Source: a virus
Direction: 5' to 3' (one strand)
IMG/VR virus record: IMGVR_UViG_3300020579_000029
Coordinates: 1-29,533 of that record
DNA length: 29,533 nt
How positions within the stretch are numbered: position 1 is the first letter of the stretch; each line of letters starts with the position of its first letter. A program made the position numbers and the translations under genes. Positions 13,828 through 21,527 of this stretch are shown here, piece by piece. The notes under the pieces were generated by a model that saw nothing but the letters and a program-made list of their open reading frames with translations, searched no databases and was not told the origin of the DNA.

Positions 13828-16236
13828 TCAGCTAATAGTTATGGGCCGTCCTGTGGGCCTAGGGACAACCATCCAATCAAAACTGTCTAGCTCTACTCTG
13901 CCACTGCCTTGGATAATGCAGGCGGCTGACGTTGCTACTCGCAGGGGGCGCATACCTACGTCTAATTGGAACTCTTGGCCGGGGCCACCTAAGCCTGGGT
14001 TAGTGTAAGTGCGCATCAGAGCCGTCACGGCTGGCAACTGCGATACCCTATCCAGCACAGGTAGCACTGTAGGTAGTATAAAATTAGCGGGCACGATGGC
14101 GTTGTTTGTGCCCCTGACGAGTAGGCGCCGCAACATAAACCTGTCTGTAGGGCTCTTACCGATGACCTCGGCAGTGCGCACGCTCCACTGTACAGGTAGC
14201 GATCCAAAGTGAGAGGCCCAGTTTTCGTCACCCGCCTGCCAGCGCTGGATGTTGCCGAAGCTGTCGGCAAATAGTGTTACGGGTAGGGAGTCGCCGGGAC
14301 GTAACATAATCATGGCGTTGACTAGGTCGCCTATGCCGTTGAACCAGTTGAGGGTCGTCCAGGCCCGCAGAGTCAGGTCGAACACGAACGCAGTCTTCAT
14401 GTTGCCGAAGACGTTATTGAAGTTGTCGAGGGTAGGATAGGTGGCTACGTAGGTGGCTGGAGCTACGGTCTGGCAGGCCCAGCACCGGTAGGCGAAGGCC
14501 CAGTTGAGCGGGTTGATGTCGGTGTTCAGGGAGTTGCCATCGAGTGTTTGCTGGGACTGGTCCAGGAATATAAATGGGCGTAGTTCTTCGCTCAGTAATC
14601 TGTCGCGTACGCCGTCGAATACGGCCCAGCCCAGGTGAGTCAGGCGCACGATGCCGAAGCCCGGTACAAACTGTATGGTGCGCGGGGCGATGCAGCCCAT
14701 GTCGGTCTGGGCTTGCTGGATCGTAAAGTTAGTGGCCCCGAATACGCCCGTGATCTGGTAGGTGCTGAAGTCTTTGAACACTACCAATGAGCCTGTGGGG
14801 ATGATGCCGCTTTCGGCTATCGTGAACACAGCCATGCCCGTGATCTGGCTGCCGTCGCCGTGGCCCAGGAACGCACTGTTCACGTCGGTCCAGCTGTTGG
14901 GATTGTTGCTGTTGGACATGCGCAGGGCTGAGGGGCCGTCTATGCCGTCGGGTAGGTCGTATGGAGCTGTGTTACCTACCCACAGGGAGCCTGCGTATAC
15001 GACTCCTGCGGCAGCACCTGGAGGTGCGGTACCTGAGCCTCCTGTCAGGGCTGTAAGTTTAGTGCCATCGAACTGCATGGGCGGGTAACCGTTGCCCAGG
15101 ATCAGTATCTGCTTGTTGATGAACTGGATCATGTACGAGATGGGCATGATTGTGCCCTGGATGCCACCGAAGGGTGTCCAGATAATGTTTACGCCTGAGA
15201 ACTGGTAGGTGCCGTCGTACTCCCCTGGGTAAGGCTGGATGCTGTTGAATGCTGTGGCTGGCAGGTCGGCTATGGCGTTGGCTGCACTGTAGGTATTACC
15301 CGTGCCGGTGCCGGTCATGGAGTAGAACGTAGTGGTGGTAGCTGTGTTGGTGACTGGGGGAGCTATGTTAGGGAACGGCAGGGCGTTGCCTAGGTCCCAC
15401 AGCGTCACTAGGCCCCCTGGATTAGTGTTGGGCACGTAGCCGCTGACGAGTTTCTCGGTGCCTGAGCTGGTGGAGCGGTACAGTAAGAAGCCTGCTGCTG
15501 ACAGGGGAGCGTTAGCGATGGTAATTTTAGTCTGGTTGTTGGCGCCCCCAGGAGTCAGGGAGATTTCGTTGGACGGTAGAGTGGTGCCTGACGTGATCAG
15601 GCCGATGCTCAGTAGCTCGGCGGTGTCTATAGGCTTATCGACGGCGACGACTTTGTAGAAGTAAGTTGTGGCCGGGTTCAGCAAGCCAGGTGACACGCTG
15701 CCACCCGTCGATGAGGCGTTGGGACCAACTTGAGTCACCGTGAATGTGCTCGTGGTGGGGATGGAAAGTATTATAAAGTTGCCGTTGAACGTGCTATCTG
15801 CGAAGCCAGTGATGTTTACTAGGGTGCCTACAACGGTTAGGCTGTGGACGCCGCCGGTTGTGTAGGTAGTTGTGCCGTAGGAGCCACCTACGCCAGATGT
15901 GGGGTTGACACGTACGGCTGTGACGCCGCCGACACCTGCATAGGCTGCTGAGCTACCACCTATGACTGGGGCAGTACCTAGGCGCCCTGTGGTCTGGCCT
16001 AGACCTGTTATGTACACAGAAGACACAGTAGGTTGGTATGCGCCTATGGAGAAGAACTGGTTAGTGACTAGGGGGCTGAACACTAGTTCTGAGCCATGGC
16101 ATGTTACGAGGCTGCCACGGTGTGTGAGCAGCATGTTCGATAGGCGTGCCACGCTTCCCTTAGGTTGCAGGGTATGGGACGTGCTGGCGTTCATGCCCCT
16201 AATGAAGCCGGATTGCGAGATGGGTTGGATGGCCAT
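13828..16236 (-). CDS. Tail nozzle (tail tubular protein B-like)
   Basis: An 802-residue protein whose ATG 16236 overlaps the preceding TAA (TAATG) without a good SD. The N-terminus (FIRGMNASTSHTLQPKGSVA, then MLLTHRGSL) has the podoviral nozzle style in which the chain starts by threading along the tail. Residues ~60-370 are Thr/Gly/Ser-rich beta domains. Residues ~485-555 show the most recognisable stretch: LVVFKDFSTYQITGVFG, then MGCIAPRTIQFVPGFGIV, then GWAVFDGVRD and LSEELRPFIF, as in propeller blades of T7 gp12-like and related nozzle proteins. It would form the distal tail tube below the adaptor encoded just upstream. The function is inferred from these motifs and from gene order. Confidence 0.75.
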   Translation of the reverse strand: MAIQPISQSGFIRGMNASTSHTLQPKGSVARLSNMLLTHRGSLVTCHGSELVFSPLVTNQFFSIGAYQPTVSSVYITGLGQTTGRLGTAPVIGGSSAAYAGVGGVTAVRVNPTSGVGGSYGTTTYTTGGVHSLTVVGTLVNITGFADSTFNGNFIILSIPTTSTFTVTQVGPNASSTGGSVSPGLLNPATTYFYKVVAVDKPIDTAELLSIGLITSGTTLPSNEISLTPGGANNQTKITIANAPLSAAGFLLYRSTSSGTEKLVSGYVPNTNPGGLVTLWDLGNALPFPNIAPPVTNTATTTTFYSMTGTGTGNTYSAANAIADLPATAFNSIQPYPGEYDGTYQFSGVNIIWTPFGGIQGTIMPISYMIQFINKQILILGNGYPPMQFDGTKLTALTGGSGTAPPGAAAGVVYAGSLWVGNTAPYDLPDGIDGPSALRMSNSNNPNSWTDVNSAFLGHGDGSQITGMAVFTIAESGIIPTGSLVVFKDFSTYQITGVFGATNFTIQQAQTDMGCIAPRTIQFVPGFGIVRLTHLGWAVFDGVRDRLLSEELRPFIFLDQSQQTLDGNSLNTDINPLNWAFAYRCWACQTVAPATYVATYPTLDNFNNVFGNMKTAFVFDLTLRAWTTLNWFNGIGDLVNAMIMLRPGDSLPVTLFADSFGNIQRWQAGDENWASHFGSLPVQWSVRTAEVIGKSPTDRFMLRRLLVRGTNNAIVPANFILPTVLPVLDRVSQLPAVTALMRTYTNPGLGGPGQEFQLDVGMRPLRVATSAACIIQGSGRVELDSFDWMVVPRPTGRPITIS

Positions 16237-17537
16237 TATGGGATCACGAAGCGTCCAAAGTTGGTGCCCCCAAACACAGTGAACTCACCGCCGTGCTGGC
16301 TGATCTGCACGGGGCCAGCTAGTTGACGGTTGGTGCGTGCCCACATTTGAACTTGGGACTGATAGGCTTGCATGGCTTGTTGGCTGCCTTGGGCGTCCCC
16401 TTCCGCAGCCCTGGCGCGTGCGAGCATGTACCAGCTGAGCATGCTGTCCCAGCCGCTGGGGATAGGTAGGATGCTAGTACTAGTACCTGGGGTGTACTGC
16501 GCTGTAACTATTAAGCTGCCGTGGAGTGTCAGGTTAAGTTCAGCGACCAGGGTACCTGCGGGCCAGCCCAGAGCCAGTGTGCCACTGAGGCCCCTGACTA
16601 GGCCGTTTATGGTATTCCCACCTAAGTTGGAATAGCTAACGACCTCTGTGCCGATCTGTGCTAGGCCGAATGGCAGTACGAATCTAGCTGAGCCAGTGAC
16701 AGTTATGCTGGTGTCAGTGGGGGCGGCTGCCACTGCTAACATGGTGGACCCAGCGGTGCGTGCAGGCTGCGGCCAGTTTTCTATGATTAGGCGGTTATCG
16801 ACTACGGCTGCGGTAGCGATGTCTAAGATTGAGCTGGTGACTGTGTTGCGCTTGAAGAAGCTCTGACGGTTGCCTAGGCTCATGGGCCAGCCGTCGTACC
16901 AGATGTCGGTGATCTTGGTCCACTCGCCTGGGAGGACGTAGTTCATTTGACCAGCGACACTGGAGACACCGGTGTAGTTTGGCAGGCCCCCTACGGTCTG
17001 ACTGATTTCGCGTAGGCCCAGGGTTAGCCACCTGAACAGTGTACCAGCTGCGAATGTCTGGCCGTCCTGGTCGGGGACGTAGGCTGTGCTGCGTATTGGA
17101 GGGACTCCTGGGATGCCTGGTTGGGATATGACTACTACGCCAGTGGTGTCAGCCTGGCCTACCCATACGTTTTCGCTGCCTGCAGCGGCGTTTACGGCTG
17201 TGAAGTAGGCACGCATGCCTGACATTCCGGGGAGCACTGTGGTGGTTACTTGGATACCTTGACCGGCGCCTACCACTAGGCCGGTGACTTCGGCTGACGG
17301 GATGGTCTCACCGGCGGCGGTGGTTTGAGTGACCACGGTAGCGTAGGTGCCTGCAGGTAGGGTGGCGCCTGGGACACTGATTACGATAGAGGTGTTGGTG
17401 GGTGTGGCTGTCAGTAAGGGGGCTGGGTCGGGTATAAGTTCGCGTACGATCTGGATGATGTCACCGACACGTATGCCCCCGCCGAGGCCAGAGCCTACTC
17501 CAGAGCTTCCACCACTTGGGCCAAGTATTGGTGACAT
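16236..17537 (-). CDS. Tail adaptor / head-tail connector (tail tubular A-like)
   Basis: A 433-residue protein starting at ATG 17537, with AGGA eight bases upstream. A Gly/Ser-rich N-terminus leads into a helix (IIQIVRELIPD, ~26-36). A beta insertion follows (~40-160). A core follows with LFRWLTLGLREISQTVGG (~168-185), DIWYDGWPMSLGNRQSFF (~214-231) and VVDNRLIIENWPQPARTAG. The C-terminal helices are WDSMLSWYMLARARAAEGDA and QAMQAYQSQVQMWARTNRQ, a helix pair like that with which adaptors pack around the portal. It sits directly upstream of the nozzle gene, the T7 gp11-gp12 order. The central beta-rich inserts make it longer than T7 gp11 (about 196 residues), so a different connector class is possible. 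Confidence 0.65.
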   Translation of the reverse strand: MSPILGPSGGSSGVGSGLGGGIRVGDIIQIVRELIPDPAPLLTATPTNTSIVISVPGATLPAGTYATVVTQTTAAGETIPSAEVTGLVVGAGQGIQVTTTVLPGMSGMRAYFTAVNAAAGSENVWVGQADTTGVVVISQPGIPGVPPIRSTAYVPDQDGQTFAAGTLFRWLTLGLREISQTVGGLPNYTGVSSVAGQMNYVLPGEWTKITDIWYDGWPMSLGNRQSFFKRNTVTSSILDIATAAVVDNRLIIENWPQPARTAGSTMLAVAAAPTDTSITVTGSARFVLPFGLAQIGTEVVSYSNLGGNTINGLVRGLSGTLALGWPAGTLVAELNLTLHGSLIVTAQYTPGTSTSILPIPSGWDSMLSWYMLARARAAEGDAQGSQQAMQAYQSQVQMWARTNRQLAGPVQISQHGGEFTVFGGTNFGRFVIP

Positions 17538-17538
17538 G

Positions 17539-18621
17539 TTATGGTCCTAGGTACTCCAGGCGAATGTGGAGTGCGTATTGCATGGGTGTCGCCCCAGAAC
17601 TAGCATACCCAGCAGTAGAATATTGGATATTCGTACTCGCCTTAGCTGAGACTACATAGATTCCTGGAGACGTAGCTATAGGAAAGTTAGTATTCCCAAC
17701 TGTATTCCCACTTCCCCCAGATGCGGCTGGAGTACCAGTCTCAGCAGCACTGCTGTCAGCATCAGTCCAGGCGATGTTCACGCTAGGTAATGTTGACGAA
17801 CTGGTGGCTGCCTGCGTCAACACTTCATAAGCAGAAATGCGGTACACCCCGGCACCCCCAGCAGGCACCGCATAAAGTGTTGCTGTAGCGATGTTAGCTG
17901 CTTGTGTACTAAGGTTGACTTCAGCAATCGTGTAAGGAAATGCTAGCCCAGTTTGGCAATTAGTGCCGTCACAGGTTACCTCAGTAGAATTTTGAGGAAG
18001 AAGTGGAATTGATGCAACACCATCCAGAGTTCCGCTATCTGGGCTAAGTGTGACAATTGCCGTCCCTGTATTTTTAACGTGCCATATCTGCCCTGTAAGT
18101 AAATGCGGTATAGTTATCGTGGTCGTGCCAGTAACGTTGATCCAAGAGTCAAAAGCAGTCAGGGTATAAGGAGAGGATTTGGTGGAAATAGCAGCCGCTA
18201 ATCCAGCAAACAACTCCGTTCCACTATGGGTATTATTGCCCGTAAAAGAGATATTGCTTCCTGCCGATATACTTACCCCGCTCAATGTAATTGAATATGT
18301 ATAAGTAGGAAGTAATGATGCGGCTATGGAGATGTCGTATATGCCTGGGGCTGCCCAGAAATTTACGTTACCAAAGGTGTCCCCCAGGAAGGGGTTGGTC
18401 ATGGAGCCGAGGGCTGAGTTGGCGTAGAGTGTGGCCAACGTTCCAGTGCAGGGATTGGTAGGAGGCTGGACGTGGGCACACACAGTGACCGTAGGATTGT
18501 TAATGCCTCGGCCACCGCTGCCGAATGCTACTGTGTTATAGGGTACTACGGTTTGGGCATAACCTAGGGTGCTGCAGGCCAGTGTCCCCAACAGTAGAGT
18601 TAGTGTGTAAACCCACTTCAC
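17539..18621 (-). CDS. Exported fibre-like protein within the head-tail gene block
   Basis: The GTG at 18621 follows AGGGGGGAAGCA and gives 360 residues; an in-frame ATG at 18639 would start inside the SD. Residues 1-22 are a signal peptide (MKWVYTLTLLLG, STLGYA|Q). The first mature domain has VTVCAHVQPPTNPCTGTLA, TLYANSALG and FWAAPGIYDISI. This is the 'value, source, target' layout seen at the start of many exported or fibre proteins with P-x-ATLY-x-(D/N) motifs. Residues ~125-140 read ISFTGNNTHSGTELF, a fibre linker like that in the gene at 2079. The C-terminus is a further beta domain ending in ALHIRLEYLGP. Its place between the decoration-like gene and the adaptor is unusual for a fibre, and the signal peptide is unusual for a virion protein. 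Confidence 0.72.
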   Translation of the reverse strand: MKWVYTLTLLLGTLACSTLGYAQTVVPYNTVAFGSGGRGINNPTVTVCAHVQPPTNPCTGTLATLYANSALGSMTNPFLGDTFGNVNFWAAPGIYDISIAASLLPTYTYSITLSGVSISAGSNISFTGNNTHSGTELFAGLAAAISTKSSPYTLTAFDSWINVTGTTTITIPHLLTGQIWHVKNTGTAIVTLSPDSGTLDGVASIPLLPQNSTEVTCDGTNCQTGLAFPYTIAEVNLSTQAANIATATLYAVPAGGAGVYRISAYEVLTQAATSSSTLPSVNIAWTDADSSAAETGTPAASGGSGNTVGNTNFPIATSPGIYVVSAKASTNIQYSTAGYASSGATPMQYALHIRLEYLGP

Positions 18622-18641
18622 TGCTTCCCCCCTAAACAACT

Positions 18642-18684
18642 TGGGGAGCAGGAGCCAGGTCGTGCCCTGACTGCCAGCTCCCCA
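18642..18684 (-). other. Nested stem-loop in the leader of the exported fibre-like gene
   Basis: TGGGGAGC (18642-18649) pairs perfectly with GCTCCCCA (18677-18684). Inside it CAGG (18656-18659) can pair with CCTG (18666-18669). On the minus strand it is followed by AAGTTGTTTAG and then by the SD of the GTG at 18621. It fills most of the only sizeable gap in this part of the block (18622-18708). It could be a weak terminator, an mRNA processing site or a translational control element. Confidence 0.45.
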
Positions 18685-18708
18685 TTGTGAAACTCCCCTC
18701 GTAAGGAA

Positions 18709-19137
18709 CTAAGTTGTGTACACGACCTCGAAGTCACCCACTGCCGTGGGGAGGGTGCCCCCCATGGTGGTTAGAAAGTTAATGGTCACAAGGCCAGTGG
18801 TCACCGTGCCCATCAGTTCGACACAGAACGGGTGGCACCAGTCTACGTATACTGTGGATGCAGTTAGGCCCACCGCAACCGCTGGTGAGAACTCTGCAAA
18901 CGTAACTGTGTTGGTGCCGTCTCCACCTGTTACGGTAAGGGACACAAACGTAGGGGTGGTACCTGTATAAGGTCCATAGATACGCGCCCGCACGTAGCCC
19001 TTGGTGGCTGTCCCGGCAGTCAGGGTAATGGTAGTAGTCTGGACTGGTGTGCCCGATAGGACGACAGCCAGCGACTGGGCCAGGAACCCACTGCCTAAGC
19101 CAGGGGAGATTTTGGTGACGCTGTTATTGATTGCCAT
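18709..19137 (-). CDS. Decoration-like or other small capsid-associated beta protein
   Basis: A 142-residue protein from ATG 19137 after AGGAGCACACGAA, a good SD. The sequence is Thr/Val/Gly-rich beta throughout: SLAVVLSGTPVQTTTITLT, YVRARIYGPY and VSLTVTGGDGTNTVTFAEF. There are two cysteines at WCHPFCVEL (~104-112). There is no signal peptide. Position just after the capsid gene (with a homing endonuclease between) and the beta-rich composition fit a head decoration protein or head fibre, which strengthens or adorns the shell. No family is recognised with confidence. A tail-associated role cannot be excluded. Confidence 0.6.
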   Translation of the reverse strand: MAINNSVTKISPGLGSGFLAQSLAVVLSGTPVQTTTITLTAGTATKGYVRARIYGPYTGTTPTFVSLTVTGGDGTNTVTFAEFSPAVAVGLTASTVYVDWCHPFCVELMGTVTTGLVTINFLTTMGGTLPTAVGDFEVVYTT

Positions 19138-19149
19138 TTCGTGTGCTCC

Positions 19150-19599
19150 TTATTGTGCCTGCACGGCTCCAGGAGGATTAGCCTGTAACCTGCGCAATTC
19201 TTGCGTAGCCCATTCTCGCTCAGTCTTCGCAGCACCAGACAAATTACCGTTGGAGTTACTGCGAGAAAAGGTCTTACGATAAGCCAAAGCTACCTCTGCC
19301 TGCTCTCGTTTGATTATGAAGTAAGGCAGACATTGGGTTAGGATTAACTCAGCTGTAGCTGAGTATACACGCCAACTATACGCATCGTGCTGTTGACCAC
19401 GGCTACGGTGCTTGTTACGGTGTACAGCACCAAACCCGAAAGTATCCTTGCACCACATGATTAGGCGTGGATCGCAGTTAGACACACTTACACAGAGCTG
19501 AGAATACATCCCACTCTTGGCATATACGGGCTTAATGTAAATAGCCCCTTCGCCATCTATGGCCATCGCTAATCGGGCGTAGTCTATTTCAGTTGGCAT
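19150..19599 (-). CDS. LAGLIDADG homing endonuclease (single motif)
   Basis: A 149-residue protein starting at ATG 19599 with GGAGGCACTC upstream. Residues 10-20 form the LAGLIDADG helix (LAMAIDGEGAI) with the acidic residue Glu17 at the usual metal-binding place. The strand IYIKPVY follows, then SQLCVSVSNCDPRLIMW and YFIIKREQAEVALAYRKTF, which are hallmarks of small phage-encoded LAGLIDADG enzymes. Single-motif members act as homodimers and cut long DNA sites. It is free-standing, lying between the major capsid gene and the decoration-like gene. It is clearly paralogous to the protein at 28350-28856. Likely role: intronless homing into phages that lack it. Activity is not certain. Confidence 0.85.
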   Translation of the reverse strand: MPTEIDYARLAMAIDGEGAIYIKPVYAKSGMYSQLCVSVSNCDPRLIMWCKDTFGFGAVHRNKHRSRGQQHDAYSWRVYSATAELILTQCLPYFIIKREQAEVALAYRKTFSRSNSNGNLSGAAKTEREWATQELRRLQANPPGAVQAQ

Positions 19600-19625
19600 G
19601 AGTGCCTCCGCACCCAGTATACCAT

Positions 19626-20606
19626 TTAGGCAAGACTAGTAATTGCGCGATTCATCCTGGGTGAGTTGCATCCGACTTGCCAAGTGAGAAAAATTTGACT
19701 CACCACGACCCTTTGATTGCTCGGGCGAATCCAAGGGTCCACTTTGAAATAGTCGTTCGCGTTGAAGATGGGCCAGATGTACTTGCTGTTCAGGATGAAC
19801 GCTGTCTGTGGGGGCGCGAAGGGGTCCGCGATCACCACGGCGTTGTTATAAATAAAGTGGTAGCGGAAGCCTGCTTGGAGGGCTTCCTTGTCCTGGACCA
19901 TTTGGCTGAAGCGCACTAGAGGTGTGAACTGGTTCTTGAAGCCTGCGTAGCGCGTGTTGTCCATGGCGATGATGTCTGGCTCGTCGTAGCCCAGCACCAC
20001 GCCCTGGTAGGCGGTCTCGGCGTTGGCAGGTGTTAGGGGGGTGCCGCCGCCTGCAAAGTTGGCCGTTGGGTTCCAGAACGTGCTGGTTGACCGGTTGATA
20101 CCGGCGATAGTGTTGTTGGTGGTCTGCACCCATGCGACGATGTTGTCTACGTCTATCGATGAGTTAAATGGTGACACACCCCACAGGGCGTTTGAGAGCA
20201 TGTCGAGCATTGATCCGGCTGCGACTTGGAGCATGCTCTTCACGAGGTCCATACCTATTGGGCCGCCGCGTCCCAAGATAATGTCAGTTACCGGTAGGGA
20301 CAGGTTCTGATAATAAGGGCGCCACACTTGGTTGGCAGGCTGGATGGGGTCGATGATGGTGGTCTGCAAGAGCTGGTCACCCCAATACGGGCCACGTGTT
20401 GAGAGCACAGTGGTGATCAGGGGGTAGATTACTTCAGCGCCCCAGTCGAACTTGCGGCCTCGGCGGAACAGTGCCCATAGCAATGGTGAGGGGCGGAAGA
20501 CCACGTCTCCAAATTTGCCGTCGATATATTTCGTTGAGATTGCGTCCAGCGTGTTCTGCAGCTGGGCTGAGGGTTGTTGAACTCCAGTACCTACAACGCC
20601 TGCCAT
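19626..20606 (-). CDS. Major capsid protein
   Basis: A 326-residue protein with ATG 20606 after GGAGGCATACT. The N-terminus has the arm typical of podovirus HK97-fold capsids: SAQLQNTLDAISTKYIDGKF, then VFRPSPLLWALFRRGRK. It continues with strands and a central domain (YQNLSLPVTDIILGRGGP, SMLDMLSNALWGVSPFNSS, GYDEPDIIAMDNTRYAGFKN). Near the end are FRYHFIYNNAVVIADPF and WQVGCNSPRMNRAITSL, the terminal P-domain style. The scaffold-like gene lies just upstream in transcription, as expected for a capsid built on a separate scaffold. The length fits capsids of T7-like and related phages. The HK97 fold is assumed from family knowledge. Confidence 0.88.
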   Translation of the reverse strand: MAGVVGTGVQQPSAQLQNTLDAISTKYIDGKFGDVVFRPSPLLWALFRRGRKFDWGAEVIYPLITTVLSTRGPYWGDQLLQTTIIDPIQPANQVWRPYYQNLSLPVTDIILGRGGPIGMDLVKSMLQVAAGSMLDMLSNALWGVSPFNSSIDVDNIVAWVQTTNNTIAGINRSTSTFWNPTANFAGGGTPLTPANAETAYQGVVLGYDEPDIIAMDNTRYAGFKNQFTPLVRFSQMVQDKEALQAGFRYHFIYNNAVVIADPFAPPQTAFILNSKYIWPIFNANDYFKVDPWIRPSNQRVVVSQIFLTWQVGCNSPRMNRAITSLA

Positions 20607-20625
20607 AGTATGCCTCCGTTACTGA

Positions 20626-20733
20626 CTACGCCCTACGAAATTCCTTCTTACACTTGCGACAAACGTAATTGTCGGTTCTATACGGATTACACTCATCACC
20701 CTTAGGTATTTTAGCTAGCTTGTGGTTGCACAT
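20626..20733 (-). CDS. 35-residue zinc-ribbon microprotein between scaffold and capsid
   Basis: A short intact frame starts at ATG 20733, four bases after the scaffold TAG, and ends with TAG at 20626. It fills nearly the whole gap to the capsid start. The sequence starts MCNHKLAKIPKGDEC and ends NYVCRKCKKEFRRA. Cys2/His4 and the CRKC pair could bind one zinc ion, with Cys15 as a spare ligand. The SD is weak (AATAGGCGC), but coupling to the scaffold gene is possible. The pattern is too specific to look like chance. Function unknown; it might bind DNA, RNA or a capsid component. Too short for ordinary gene callers. Confidence 0.6.
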   Translation of the reverse strand: MCNHKLAKIPKGDECNPYRTDNYVCRKCKKEFRRA

Positions 20734-20737
20734 GCGC

Positions 20738-21517
20738 CTATTGGACCGAACCACCGGTCATCAACTTTTGAATGTCCTGGTCACCGAACGCATCATCGAG
20801 TAGTTCGTTGACTTCGGTGTACACTTTTTCGCCCTTGGGCCTGGTTGGGATTGCGCTTGCTGTGCCAGGACGGGGAACCTGAGTCGCGGCGGCGGCCTTC
20901 TTGCCCTCTTCGATGCCACGGTTATATTCGGCTAGCTTCAGGGCGGCTAGCCTGTCTTCCTTGGTGGACTCTTCGTAGGCTTTGATCGGGTCGGGCAGGC
21001 CCCAGGCGTCGTTAATTTTGTTGTCCTGGGCGATCTTTAGGTAGTCTTTCCAGGACTTGTCGGCAGGCTTGTTGGGTAGGCCGTTCCAGCGCTGCTCGTA
21101 GTCGCGTGTCACGACATAGTTGAAACCTTGGGCGAGTGCGGCCTTGTGATCTTCGAGGGCCTTGTCGTACTTGGCCTGCTGGTCGGCAAGCTGCTTAGAC
21201 ATTTTCTGCATGGCCTTGCCGACCTTGGCGAGCCAGGGGTCTTCGGCCCAGGCCATGTCGTCGTCGTCGTGCTTGGGCTCGGCGGTCTTAGGCGGGGGCG
21301 CGTCTTTCATCTGGTTCCAGAGCTTCAGGGCGTCCTCGGCAAGCTTGTTGACCTTTTCACGCTCCACATCGACTGCCTTGGCACGCTTAGCAATGTCGTC
21401 GGTCTGGGCAGAGCGCCACTTGCGCACGTCGCCAAGTTTAATTTTGGTGTCGCCCATGGCGAGTTCGAGGTCGTCTGCCAGTTTGCTGTCTGCAATAAGC
21501 TCTTCGAGTGAGGCCAT
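20738..21517 (-). CDS. Capsid scaffolding protein (inferred)
   Basis: A 259-residue protein from ATG 21517 after TAGGAGACTATAG. It is strongly charged and mostly helical: IAKRAKAVDVEREKVNKLAE (~43-62), MQKMSKQLADQQAKYDKALE, then a possible globular patch (YVVTRDYEQRWNGLPN, DAWGLPDPIKAYEESTKED). It is followed by a Pro/Thr linker and a small C-terminal helical segment (VNELLDDAFGDQDIQKLM), the usual capsid-binding end of scaffolds. No cysteine is visible. Location immediately before the capsid gene is the classic place for scaffold. The assignment rests on composition and position, not on a named family. It has no protease motif. Confidence 0.75.
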   Translation of the reverse strand: MASLEELIADSKLADDLELAMGDTKIKLGDVRKWRSAQTDDIAKRAKAVDVEREKVNKLAEDALKLWNQMKDAPPPKTAEPKHDDDDMAWAEDPWLAKVGKAMQKMSKQLADQQAKYDKALEDHKAALAQGFNYVVTRDYEQRWNGLPNKPADKSWKDYLKIAQDNKINDAWGLPDPIKAYEESTKEDRLAALKLAEYNRGIEEGKKAAAATQVPRPGTASAIPTRPKGEKVYTEVNELLDDAFGDQDIQKLMTGGSVQ

Positions 21518-21527
21518 CTATAGTCTC

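Noticed and set aside
18640-18700. Intrinsic terminator after the decoration-like gene
   Set aside because: The stem is good, but the following AAGTTGTTTAG is a poor T-tract and the adaptor and nozzle genes must be transcribed from the same strand; recorded only as a stem-loop.
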